This document shows, piece by piece, positions 44,020 through 56,214 of a stretch of 64,000 nucleotides of DNA. Position 1 is the first letter of the stretch. Each line of letters opens with the position of its first letter. The stretch is taken from NCBI RefSeq assembly GCF_010389155.1, contig NC_057769.1:11098735-11162734 (forward strand), in the 5' to 3' direction. The position numbers and the translations under genes were made by a program. Under the pieces are notes generated by a model. The model searched no databases, was not told the origin of the DNA, and was given only the letters and a program-made list of their open reading frames with translations. This DNA comes from Erigeron canadensis (Eukaryota; Streptophyta; Magnoliopsida; Asterales; Asteraceae).

Positions 44020-46172
44020 AATGATGCGTATTGATTATCAGAAGTTTTTTTTTTTTTTAATGATATGGATTAGACTTTCAAACTAGTTTTTTTTTTAAAA
44101 AAATTCAAGGAATATACGAAAGAAAGAAATGTAGCTTGATTGGAATTATTTTCGGTTTTTTAGTTTTTTTCCCACAAAGTCTAAAAGGAACCGATGTCAA
44201 ACCGGTAAAAAACTGATTATAGGAAGCGAAAACCAAACCAGTTTAGTCAAAATCGTTTATTTCTTTGGTTTATGTTTGTTTTTTTTTAAGAGAAAATTAC
44301 CGAGAAGGTCTAATTATAAGTTGTATATCTAATATAGATAGACAGGCAGACAGCCATCAAATTTTTTACCCATTTGATCAATGAATTTTTACTACCAAGC
44401 TCACTTGTTAATAAACAAAACATACTAATATAATAATGCCAAGTGTCCATAATGAGCTCTACATCTAATCTTAAAGGAAAGGTGTGATTGGTTCTTCAGA
44501 AGTTATTTTGGGAATTTTTGTTATTTTTGCCGATGATAGAGTTGTGTGTGGTGGGTTTTGGTAGGTTATGAAGAAAATGTTTGTTAACTTATAAAAGCCT
44601 CGTACATGAAAATGTTAGTTGTACTTTTCAGTTGTCCAAATTTTCGGTAAGCAAATGTTTTTTTGTGTTAACTTGTACTAATCGTTTTTCATTGAGTTTC
44701 TATAGGAGTCGTTCAACACCATTGTAACTTAGTGATTGTTAACTTAAGGCTATAACATCATAGTTAAACAGGTAATCATGTGGGCATGTAAAGCAAAAAA
44801 TTGGCCAGACCCAACTATCGGGTTGAACAAGTTTGAGTGGTTTTCAAGACATTTCAAGTAAAGAATGTGACACAAACTTCAATTCAGATGAATTGTTAGT
44901 CCCAAGGCTTATGAATGGAAACTAGAAATGAAAATTGGAAAAGTGAAAGAACCATATCTCACGTATAATAAAATCACATTCAATGAATTCCTCAATGGTT
45001 AATGACAACTTTATAAGTCTTATATACCTATGAATAAATTGTTGATTTAGATGTGAGCTTAACTTTAGCCTTTAAGCATGGCTAAAAATTTAGACTAGTA
45101 AAACTGCATTTGGAAGACACGAGATAACAAGATTACATAAAAATGGAGTACCATAAACTCCCATCAAATACATTTTTGCACGGGTGCAGCATTAGTGCAT
45201 TTGTGGTGAAATCCAAAGGTTTAAAAAGAGATTGATGATGCATGGGCTCTATGCATGATGAGCAATTGGAAACATGTGATAATTCATCATATGTATTAGT
45301 CTGAACAAGTTTTTGAGTCTATTATATACACTTAACATAATATTATTGGGTAAATTTGTAACTTACCAAATAAGTTAGGTAGTAAGACTAAGATGAGTGG
45401 AGGTGACTTTACCCGACTCTCGCCCTTTGTCACCAAGAGTCGCCCCCCACACCACCCCCCTTTGCCCGACTTGTATTTTGTCCGACCTCCACAGCTCGTC
45501 CATTTGTGCTCCAAAGTCAGCCAAAGTCGCCCTGAACACCACCCCCCTCGCCGACTTCTCCTAAATCCATCCATTTTTACCTTTTTTACATACAACACTT
45601 CCTTACCCCACATGCCACATAGCACAAGTCGCCTCACTCTTTAAAATTCATCCATTTCCACCTTTTTTAAGGGGCAACTCTTCTTACACCACATGAAACA
45701 TGGTGCAAGTCACCTCTCTTTTCTTTTCTTCTCACTCCTCTTATTCTAAGAATGCATTCACTAAATAAGTAAAATATTCAATAAATGTCTATTTTTAGAT
45801 ATACAGCTTAAAATAAGATCATCTAGGTAATTTTTCTTTTTTCAAATGGTTTGAGCCAAACCGGTTTTTTGGGCATGCCTACCTCCGGGATCATGAATGC
45901 AAAATTCTTGAAAAGAAATTGCACCCGCAAAACGTTAAACGTATTAAACCACGAGGGATCATTACTGTAATTAACTCTTAACATAAGGTAAAATTTGAAA
46001 GAAAAAGAAAAGGTCAAAGTCGTAATCTTACTTTTGCCTCATGGATTAAACTAACAAAACTCCATAATACATCTCACCAACCAATAGTGTGGTTCCGAAT
46101 CTTTTCCCTTCTCTGACATTTTAAGACACTAAAAAAAAATATAGTAAAAGTCGTCGTCTTTTTTTTCTTTGA
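44020..46172. other. Intergenic between the PPR and MPC genes
   Basis: AT-rich. 45370-45720 is a pyrimidine-rich block with GTCGCC, CCACCCCCC and two diverged ATCCATCCATTTTTACC / TTCATCCATTTCCACC phrases, probably a decayed transposon end. ORFs on both strands there follow composition only. The MPC promoter and leader lie near 46050-46172. Confidence 0.4.
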
Positions 46173-49100
46173 ATGGCGACATCGAAGCTACAAGCTCTAT
46201 GGAACCACCCTGCTGGCCCCAAAACTAGTAAGCTTTTATTATGTTGTTAAACCCCTTTTTTGGGTTTTAATCAAGAATTAGGTTTTCTTGGTTTTTGATT
46301 AATTACATAATAAATTATCTAAAGGGGTTCTATGTTTTCTTGATTATTTGATTTGTATGTTGTTAGATTGCAAAAAGTTTCGTGCTTTTATTCGTATACT
46401 GAATTAAATCTATCTATATTATATGGGTATTTATTTTCTTTACTTTTGCTGTTGTTGTTATGATAAAGTTTGTTTTGGGTATTCAAGATTTTAGCAAAAA
46501 ATTGTTAAAGTCTCGGGCTCTTTCGGATAGGGTAGTGAACAAGGATTATTTTTCGGTTACCGGGTTACAAGATTTTAGGTAAAGAAAAAAAAACTATACT
46601 TTGACTTTTACACTCAAACAAGTTAAATTTAGAGTTGAGAAGTACTGTAAGTTGTTTGATTTGTTAAAGTCAAAGAATGGTGTTGTGATTTTGGTTGCAA
46701 AGTGAAGGATTTTTGTTTACTGATTGTGTTAAAGTTGAGGAATATATCGAAAATGATTGGAAGAAGTGTAAACGGATTGGGCTTTAGCAAAGAGTTCAAA
46801 ACAATAGTAATAATGGTTTACAAACCGGGCAAATACAAATTTAAGGATAACTATTTAGAGATTATGTTCCTAATATGTCTTATTATTAATCGATAAGTAG
46901 ACCTGTCAATGGAATTTTTTGAGGACATAATTGATGTGCATGCATTTGAACTTAGAAAGATGGATATAGTTGATCTTGCAGAACATCTTGAATATCTGTT
47001 CATGTTTGATGACACGATTTGTTAAGAAGAGATTAAAAGTGAGATTTGAATTTGTTTCTTTTTTTTCTTAACCAAAATAGCATTCTGCGTTTGAGCTGAA
47101 CCAATAAGTTGATCTGGAGATAACTCACACTTCCAATTCTTCTTTTTAGTTATTTAACATTTAAAGCTTCAAGCTTTTTCATATCAAGTTTGTAAAGCCA
47201 CACAATACAAGCATGAAAGAAGAAAACATACTTTAAATGCATAATATGACAGTGTTAACCCAATAGCAACTTATCGAAATTATTACCATCTATGGTTTCT
47301 AGTAGCCTCATTGTATAAACGCATTCAGACGTCTGAGTTCTTCCATGTGCTTGCTTACAACAACACTAGTACATCTCCAATGGAATCACATACCCACCAT
47401 GCGCTTTTCAATAATCATGGGAATGTGTTCAATGCGATTATCTTCATTAACTGCATTGCTTTCAGGATATTCGTGTGTACGGTGACCTTGATAAGCTTCT
47501 TCTCTTCAGTCCTTATATTTCCAACCTTACTTGACTTAGACAATCTTCCTGAACGATGGTTTTCCTGAGATAATCTCTTTTTGTGCTGTGCCATCGACTT
47601 GATGGTGCCATACACTGAATCCTCAGTGGTGCACCAAAGCCATGAACCTTCTGCGCTTTTCCCTTTGCGTTTTAAAACATCTGATTTTAGTGCTTTCAAA
47701 ACCATGGTCTTCCTGTCTTCCACACGAGCAGCTGTAGCTGACTCATTGCGCCAGAGGATTCACCAAACTAATGTGATGGAGAACTGCATTCTTGACAATG
47801 CTTTCATGTGATATAAATGCTCCAATTCCTCTTTGCATTATCATGAACATGGTGAATTAATGATGATTGATTGATTACAAAGTCTCTCTCTCACACACAC
47901 TAAGAAATAGGAATGTTTAGTAGAAAAAGAAAAGGAAACTGCAATGGTTGGAAAAGAACATTTTGGCAAAAAAGATACTATAGGGACAGGGGCTTCTTCT
48001 TTTCTTCCTTCCAAAACAAATGGTGCATATAGTGCTTTGTAAGCTTTGAGATTAGTTAATCTCCTGCTAAGTAAATTAGTAAGCTCAGTATGTTAGTAGT
48101 ATATCACATGTTTATTCATGTACACATGGAAAATGCTACCAAAAGCTCAAATTGTTCATGTGTCATCCTCATTTTCTCTTGATGAACTTCTATTTTTTCA
48201 ACTGGATGGCTTGCATAGAATTTAATGATTAATTTTTTTTTTAGCATTGTAACACTGAGTATTTGTATAGCCTTTACTCTTATTCCTGTTCCCGAATGCT
48301 TTCTTTTATGCTAAAGTACTAATTGCCTAATATGTATTTTGCAGTTCATTTCTGGGCTCCAACTTTTAAGTGGGGAATTAGCATAGCTAATATTGCAGAT
48401 TTTGCTAAGCCACCGGAGAAACTTTCATACCCTCAACAATTTGGTGAATTGTTTTTTTTTTAATTTCTTTCATTTGTCCTTTGGTTTTCTCTTTCTCTCG
48501 TACTCCATCCTTTACTTAGTAAGATACCACGTTTGACTTTTAATTTCAAAGCGGATTACTTTTTAGTTGTATGGAAAGAAAGCAAGAAAGAAATATTTTC
48601 AATATAGTTTAGGAAAGTTATTTCATCTTTTGAATTTCAGAAGCATTGGGTTTAAAATAGTAGAAAGTAAGAAACTGATGGTTTTTGGGATGGAAGGAGA
48701 ATTGATCACACAGTTGGTGTGATGTTTATCTGTTGTCATACATTTGCAGCTGTCACCGCCACTGGGGTTATCTGGTCTCGCTACAGTATGGTAATTACCC
48801 CGGTAAGTCAAATTTTTATACTCCATGAGTCTCTATCTAGTCTCTACCATCAATATTAAACGTTCGATTTGTTGCGTAGTTTAAGTAAAAGGTTTAACTA
48901 TCTATCAGATGGGCTAAATTTCCACCAGTGAAGATACAAAAAAGAACTTTTAACCTAATTGACATTATCAACTTTACTAGTACTGATTATGATTGACAAC
49001 TAGATAATATGAAATTATCCTTTTATCGGTTTTCTTTTTAAGTTTCAAGAGGCATGTTCGTCGTTATCAATTTAGCGAACTGTTCACGATTTATGCTGTG

Positions 49101-51909
49101 CGCTTTGTGTCTAGTTATATGGTGATTGTGCTCTCTAGTTTTTTTAATGAAAAGGAAAGAAAGACCAAGAAATGGGAGGGGAGTGTTAGGGCTTTTTGCT
49201 TCCTAATCCTTCCTGTCAAATATATTAGCCTTCTGACGCAGTAAGCGCATGATTGGCTAATAGCGGGCAGTGGGAAAGAGAATGGTAAAGGGATGCAAAG
49301 TAATGCAATGTGCAGTTAAATCCATTCCTCCCAATTTATGGGGGATACCCTACTGCCCAGGTTGGGGTAGTGAGCCATTAATCCATTATATTATAGTTTA
49401 CTAAGCATCTTAATCATTACCATTCCTTGCCTTGTAATACCTCCAACCAAGCACCCCCTAAGTATATGTAGACACAAAACAAGTAAGTTTTTATTTTGTC
49501 ACTTTGATGATTGAAATTGAGGTACTAACATCTTTCTTATATTTTTTCAATCTTTTTCCGTTAGATATGTGAACAGTCAGAAGTTTGTCTATAATTTTTT
49601 TTTCTGATCCTTATCTATATAATCTAATCATTATATTGGACTGCATAAAGGGCTACTTAGAAACTAGGCGTTCCATAACACATTACCATATAAATCATGT
49701 TCGCCTGTTTCTCCAGAGTCCAGACAGTACCCCTAACTGATGATAGATAATCTTATAAAAAGAATCTAACAGAGACCTTATAACTGTGAAATTTTGTATC
49801 TTATCAACCTGCTGGTATAATTCCCTTTACTGCAAAGAAGATTTGGTAACCGTGTGATTTTAAAAAGAATTTAGCTTGGATAATAACATTCTAATCAGCT
49901 CTATCAAATCCTACATAACTTTTCTTTTCTTATATTTGAAGAAGGAAATAAAAGGTTTGACGTATTTTAGACTACTAGTATGTAAAAGCTGTTTTAAAAC
50001 AACATTTAGATTCTATGTAAGATCTTCTCTTTGGATGAAGGGAGGCATGGACCCCCTATGTTTTGTTAACATGATGAGAAGATAATTGTGAGACACATGT
50101 GTAGTCTGTAGTCAACAGTTGAAAATGCTCTTACTTTTTAGCAATTGGACCTCAAAGCAGAAAACGTGCATTTTGCTCTGGAAGTGAGTTTGAGGAATCG
50201 ATCATTTGAATACATGTAACAGTTTTGAACTTTGTTCTTTACTCTTACCCTATGTGTTTTTGCATTTCAAGCTTAAAATCTTGTAAAGTAAGGAAACAAA
50301 AACTCAGATTCTTATGTAAATATGCTTCTTGATTGGTCAACATTTGACTTGGAATGTCGTTCAAGGAAAATATTTGACAAATTCCTTGTCACCTTTTTAA
50401 AATAGACAATGAACATAAGATCATGAAATATCCTGAAACCAAAAGATACCATCATTTTACTTCTAATGATGGTAGTGGACAATTGGCATTTTTAAAATCT
50501 AAGCTTCACAAAAAGAGATGTTGCGATTTTATTATGACAGATGAACAATAAGTTTTGGGACTTAGGTGTACTTTTGGCTGGTTTTTACAAGTTTACATGA
50601 TCTTTTTGTCAACGGCACATTGTTTACGCCAGATTCAAATTTCTTGTTGGATTTATTTGCTCATTATTTCATGCAAAATGTAAGTTCAAAGGGGGCTACA
50701 ACCATTGTTTTATTCTAGCTGGTTTTGATTGTATTTTCTTGCTGACCATTTGGTCGTTCTCCATTGCATTTATCTTCCATTTGAATACATAGGACCTTCA
50801 AATAAAAATGCTAAATAGCACGTCGTTATTGTTTTGTTTCTACCTCTTGATATTGGTTCATGTTTGATTGCAGAAAAACTGGAACCTCTTTAGTGTAAAC
50901 GTTGCAATGGCTGGAACAGGATTGTATCAACTCTCCAGAAAAATCCGGTAAGTTGAACCATAGGATTAATGTTAGCTTTATTTTCCTGAAATACTAAATT
51001 TTGTTTTTTTTTTTAAAAAAAATAAAATTTAGCGATAAATAAGGAAAAAGATTGATGTTTATAGTGGTTAAGTTATTAATAAAAAAGTATATACTAGAAA
51101 AGATCTGAGCAAGCAAGCACAAAAATGATTTGACCTTTTGTCAAATGTCAGTGGCAAAATGCAAAATAGGTAGGTGAGGGCCTGCAGCTCACAGCAATTT
51201 AGTTATTGTCTTTTTGATATGGGTGAGGTTTGGTTAACTCAAAAAACTTTCTGCCCAACTTCTGAAAAAGTTTTTTATAAACAAGTAGCTTGTAATTTAT
51301 CATTACAAAAAAGGATACTAATAATAATTACTCTTTGCATACATTTAATTGAGACCTTTACCATATATGTCATTTAAGAACTCACTTTGGGTATCTGGCA
51401 AATAGATAACTATAGGTTGCTCTTTCTAAAAAATAATTAGCTCGAGAAATTAGTCAAATACGATGAAACTTTTACATCTTCATGGGGTGGATTATAAGAA
51501 GAATCTTGGTAGGGGAATTTGGTGTATGATCCTGGCTTTTGGTTGGGGTTGCTAGCATTTTTTAAAATATAAGTATAGCCTAAACCTGTAAAATGTGCTT
51601 CCTCTTCAAAGAAATAATGTTGATTTTGCTTTTCATGACTTTTTAGTTCAACTTGATGAATTACGTATGAAAAAGTCCATATGATCTAAAATTTGAAATG
51701 TGTGGTGATATCATGTTGATAGAGATGTTACAATAGACTATATGAATTAGGTATTGAATGGTTCATATGACCTAGAAAGTCAAAGTGTATGGTGATAATA
51801 TAATAGTTTGATAATATGTAGGCATATGGCTAATCATTGTGTTTTTATATGCTTTTATATCAGGTACGATTATTTTAACGAAGAGAAGACTGCTGCTATA
51901 AAGGAATAA
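46173..51909 (+). CDS. MPC2: Mitochondrial pyruvate carrier subunit (MPC2 family)
   Basis: Five exons: 46173-46227, 48345-48443, 48750-48802, 50874-50947, 51864-51909 (327 nt, 108 aa), with GT-AG borders and consistent phases. MPC subunits form the inner-membrane complex that imports pyruvate for oxidation. The protein starts MATSKLQALWNHPAGPKT and contains the family signatures HFWAPTFKWGISIANIAD, SYPQQ, the TGVIWSRYS segment with its Trp, and PKNWNLFSVNVAMAGTG. Its three short hydrophobic segments and 108-residue length are normal for the family. It ends with a basic and acidic tail YDYFNEEKTAAIKE. Plants have several MPC2-like paralogues, so the exact member is not assigned. Intron 1 (2.1 kb) hosts an antisense ORF. 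Confidence 0.95.
47415..47806 (-). pseudogene. Antisense ORF in MPC intron 1 with one in-frame stop; unrecognised
   Basis: On the minus strand a frame from ATG at 47806 runs 130 codons to about 47415, interrupted only by one TGA at about 47761. It is Lys/Arg/Ser-rich (for example KALKSDVLKRKGKSAEGSW and KKRLSQENHRSGRLSK). It ends with a segment HTNILKAMQLMKIIALNTFP. A CT/CA-rich stretch upstream (47880-47905) looks like a plant leader. I do not recognise a family. It could be a recently broken small gene, a retrogene, or chance. Confidence 0.35.
49150..49465. mobile_element. Probable MITE in MPC intron 3
   Basis: The right end, near 49440-49465, reads ACCTCCAACCAAGCACCCCC, whose inverse GGGGGTGCTTGGTTGGAGG is a familiar plant MITE terminus. 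The left end is not clear (a weak TTAGGGCTTTTTGCTTCC at about 49187). No target duplication established. Confidence 0.35.
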
Positions 51910-53283
51910 TGATGAAAAACAGTCGAAGTTTCTACTATAAAATGCTTTGCTCATGTGATTTTTTATGTCATTGGTTTATGTTTTTCTCTGAAGGATGATT
52001 GTTCAATAATATAATGTCATGTCTAGTTTGTTTTTGCATTAAGGTTTTCATTGCGAATCATTAACAAGCGGGGTTATTTGCCCCTAGTATGGCATATGGT
52101 CATATAGATTAAGGTTGAAAGAAAGTACCTCTATAAATACACTAATTAAAAGTATTATATAATCAATACTGCAAAACCATGATCTGGTCTGGTATATGCC
52201 AAGACATATCTGACTATCGCTTTTCGCATATAACTATTAGCTGCCATTACTGGCGTCAGAAGTTGATGTACCACCTACATTCCTACAACGCTACAACTGA
52301 TAAGCTATCCAAAATGTTTTGCCATAATTGATAAATTACATTAAACTCCCCACACGTGTGGTTTTTTTCTCCTTTTAGGTAAGCCATGAAACATCAAAAA
52401 CAAGTTTACAACCTAGTTATCTAGTATTATTGTTCACAAAGTTTTGGAGATACTTTTTTAATGATTTATCTTTCTAACTAAATAGCTTAAAAATCTTTTT
52501 AATTATCGGATAATAAAAAGTTTTAAAATCAAAAGCTTAAAAATCTTTCTAATATTGGATAATAAAAAGTGTTAAAATCAAGAGAAAAGATTAGGTGGCT
52601 TTAAGAGAATTTTTAGGATAACTTTTAGCACAATATATCATTTCTCATATATTGTAGTTCTCATGGAGGCAATTTCGTACACCCATCGCTTCTAGCCACA
52701 CACAAGTAAAGCTAATTTATTGACTAGTCACGATAAATTAGTCACTTGTTTTAGAGCGTATGGCTGATAAAATGAGAGGCGTGCAGAGGATCTTTCTGGC
52801 TAATCATAACATCTCAATTCAGTTATCTTACCTTTATTTCAAAAGGTAAATGCAGAAGCAAATAAGCCAAATATGAACACCTCGGCAAACAAAATATAGT
52901 AGCCATATTTGACCTCAAAAATGAAAGCCATATAGAAAATGTAAACACAAGTTAAATGATCCACATCAGAAACTTGATATATATATCTTGGTTTACTGAT
53001 CCATATAATTCAATCCTGTGTTTGAAAATCAATATTTAGGGAAATTGTTAAACCTCAAATGTCAAATGTATACCTTAAATATGCATCATCCGTACAAATT
53101 GAAACCATAATCCCGAATCTTTGTTTTGGTTCAGAAACAATTCAATTCAGTCAAGGTTTTTCAGTATGCCAATCTGTGCTTAATCAAAAGTCATTTCCAG
53201 ACCCCAACCCCCCACCTCTATGTGATCATTTTTCCATCCTTCATATTTCTACCAACTAAAAAATGCAATATTGAAAACACAAC
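51910..53283. other. Intergenic between MPC and the unknown-function gene
   Basis: Convergent intergenic region holding two 3' flanks. A 60-bp direct repeat (AGCTTAAAAATCTTT, TTGGATAATAAAAAGT) occurs around 52480-52575. No gene recognised. Confidence 0.45.
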
Positions 53284-55765
53284 TTATTGTGCTTCATCTT
53301 TCGTTTCTTCTGTATCTTCATCTCCATCACGAGCATTTAAATCCAATGTGCTTTCATTAAGATCTTGCCTTCCTACATTTGTCTCTTCAGAAACCTGAAA
53401 ATAAATTTGGCATATCGACGAATCACTTTACTGCAAATACAAGTTGAACTATAGGTAATCAAACACTAGATTAATATATTTTTTGGATGAATTATTATCA
53501 ATTTCCTAATTATAGATTGTTCTACTTTCTCAAATGGCAAATGCGGCAAATTTGACCCATAAATTTATGAATGGATCGATTTGAGTTAGTCTTATTCTCA
53601 AATATGTCATACGTGTTTAAAAAAGTTCAGCTAATAAGCATACGGGTCATGGGTCAATAGAATCCTACAATTGACTTCCATTGGCATACCATGCATAGTT
53701 TTACGATTAGATTATTGAGGACAATACTTGTAAATAAGTGGGGATTTGTGTATTAGTGCCTTGATTAAAAAAGATTATTCATGTAAAAATATAATTTAGA
53801 AATAATATTAAAGCAATAACTTTTCATAATTGTTCATAAAAAAGAAAAACCAAAGTGTTTATCGATCAACCAAACCCGAGTACTCAATCAACCTGTTTCA
53901 ACCCACCCTAATATCACCTGGTTTGACCCAAACCTTATTTCGACCACAACCCCTACCCATCTGATCTGCCAATTTTGCAGCTCTATGGCTCTATCCAACT
54001 AAACAACTTAGGAAGTGTTAAACACTTAAACCCAACTAAAAATGAAACAAGTTAAGTAGGCCAAACAGGAAACAGGTCAACTGTTTTGCCTAATTTGTAT
54101 ACAGATCCTACAACCTCTTAATCACTTTAGGTTATTAATTTAATTATTTGATTTTCTTTTTTTTACTAGAACTTCTACGTTTTTATAAACATAAAAAATA
54201 GGACAAAAATTAGTTGGCGGCTCAACCTATCCAACCCAACCAAACCCATTATGGAAAAGTACAATATTACTCATTTGACCGATAAGTCGATAACTAAACC
54301 CAGCCATTTTGCCACCTTTAGCGCGTGATAATTGAGGGGGAAAAGTTTCACCTATGGATACACATTTCTCGGGTTAAAGGGAAAAAAATTGAACCAAGTT
54401 ACCTGGTTTTCTTCCATTGGCACATCATTCATGTCTGGTTTTCCGTTCTCATGATCAACCTTCGAGTCCAGGTCAGTCTCAATGGAATCATCAATATGCT
54501 CCTCCTCAGATGACTCTTTCTTTTGTTCTTCGAGTAAGGCTATCTAATGTATGCCAGAGACACATAACAGTTGTGCAACATTAAAAAAAATAAGAACTTA
54601 CTACATCATTTACTATAATCCATATAGCTTAGATACAATATTTGACAGGACATCTAATACAGTGGAAGTAACTGATTATTACTTTACTATCTAAAAGACT
54701 ATTTGGGTATGTGACAAAAGATAACAAAGCTGTTGATCTGGGATGAGGACCAACGGTGTTACCTTTAGATGTGTGCACACCTCAAACCCAAGACTTAATT
54801 CAAGATAGTTACCCAGATTTTTGCAAAGTGAAAACCAAAATCAAGAACTATAGATTTATAGTTGAGCCAAGCCATCTAACAACCAAAAGAATATATGCCC
54901 AAACATGTAATGTTTTAACCAGGGTACTAGACACATAGTTTAAGCTTATACTTTACTACTGATCAAATGTCTAATGTGCCTCCTAATCAGAAGAAAATAG
55001 GTCAAACCTGTGAGCCAATATTGAAGTTACTTATAACATATAATATTAACTAACGGGCAAAGATGCAAACTTAATTGCTATTTTACAAAAAAGAAAATGA
55101 TTCCAGTTGAAAGAGATCAAGATAGTGTTATTTTCAGTAACTGGGACAGAGAGAATAGTAAAAAAGATTAGTGTACAGATAGGTGGTCTTGAGTAATCTT
55201 TTAGTAGTCATATGGCTGAATAGTCAATTACAAACAAGGTAGATTTTTCTTAATGGAATTGCATTGAAGTATAGACTATAGTATAGAACTTCTATATAAG
55301 TTCAGAGACCATGTCAGTAACATACATAACTTAGTGAATCGGTTCACGTCATCTTCTAAAATATCTTGAGTAATAACAAACTTCTTCAAGATGGAGTTTA
55401 TCAAACAATGATGTTATTGATATAAATACATCTAGAAAAGCCTAATAAAACTTCGAAAACGACATATATACAAATCTCGATTGATTTTCAAGTTTCAAAT
55501 GCATTACTAGATTAAAGTTCTAATCAAGTACATAAATGTCGAATCCTCTAAAACTTTCCTACTACAAAAAAGCAACAAACTTTTTCTATCACATTGCATC
55601 CCACATACGAATAAATCGAGATATATACCGTATAACCACGTTTCGTTCAAGAAACGTACAAAACCCTCAACGATTTTACTAAACCATTAATCGACAAAGA
55701 ATCTCTTCATATATGTATCAAATAACACAACATTCAAATAACACAACATTCAAATAACACAACAT

Positions 55766-55811
<46 letters not shown>

Positions 55812-56209
55812 GATTCAGAAAGTAACAAAATCAATACCGGAATATACTTAATCTTACGACGAGGCGGCTCAACAACGTGTTCTCCATCGCTGGCGTCATC
55901 ATCCTTGACATCATGACCGTTGCCACTTTGACTTTGAGTTTGACTTTGACTAATAGGAGCCCATTTATATAACAAAATATGAGATCCGTTTTCATTATTA
56001 TTATTATTGTTATTATTTCCATTTGATGAATTATTAATTCCAACAGTTTGTTGATTATTATTGTTGTTATTATTTGTTGATGAAACGACAGCGTTTGGAG
56101 GGGTGACGTGGATCCACTTCTTTTTCCATTTTCTAACTGGGCCTGTGAATACGGTTGCTGGTCCGTACCGAGTTGAGGATCGCCCGAGCCGCGCTCCGAC
56201 TCCTTCCAT
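53284..56209 (-). CDS. Conserved plant protein of unknown function with poly-Asn tracts
   Basis: Three phase-0 exons: 55838-56209, 54403-54543, 53284-53394; 207 aa, ATG at 56207-56209. I recognise the family as a conserved plant protein but know no function or name. Conserved-looking blocks are GRSSTRYGPATVFTGPVRKW followed by a KKKW basic run, ILLYKWAPIS (about 78-87) and PPRRKIKYIPIALLEEQKK (about 115-133). Between them are two Asn-rich tracts (about 46-52 and 64-72), and a Ser/Gln-rich stretch follows the second block. The C-terminal half is acidic and ends with QDLNESTLDLN, which contains two DLN words loosely like an EAR motif. No membrane segment. The basic block suggests nuclear location; that is inference. 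The first intron starts near a long (AT)n tract. Confidence 0.85.
53530..54325. mobile_element. Decayed TIR-like element in intron 2 of the unknown-function gene
   Basis: The left side reads ATGGCAAATGCGGCAAATTTG and the inverted right side GGTGGCAAAATGGCTGGGTT, both resembling the GGTGGCAAAATGGG ends of a dispersed plant element. The interior has many TTTGACCC, CAACCCACC and AACCCAACC words. Ends match only partly and no target duplication is clear. Confidence 0.35.
55719..55805. repeat. Tandem 16-bp repeat and (AT)n microsatellite
   Basis: CAAATAACACAACATT occurs three times in a row (55719-55767), followed by about 19 AT units to 55805. It lies in intron 1 of the unknown-function gene, about 32 bp from the donor site at 55836-55837. 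Confidence 0.9.
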
Positions 56210-56214
56210 TATTT

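Noticed and set aside
45332..45644. Overlapping ORFs of about 100 aa on both strands
   Set aside because: They follow a C-rich repeat block and encode low-complexity sequence; no coding signature.
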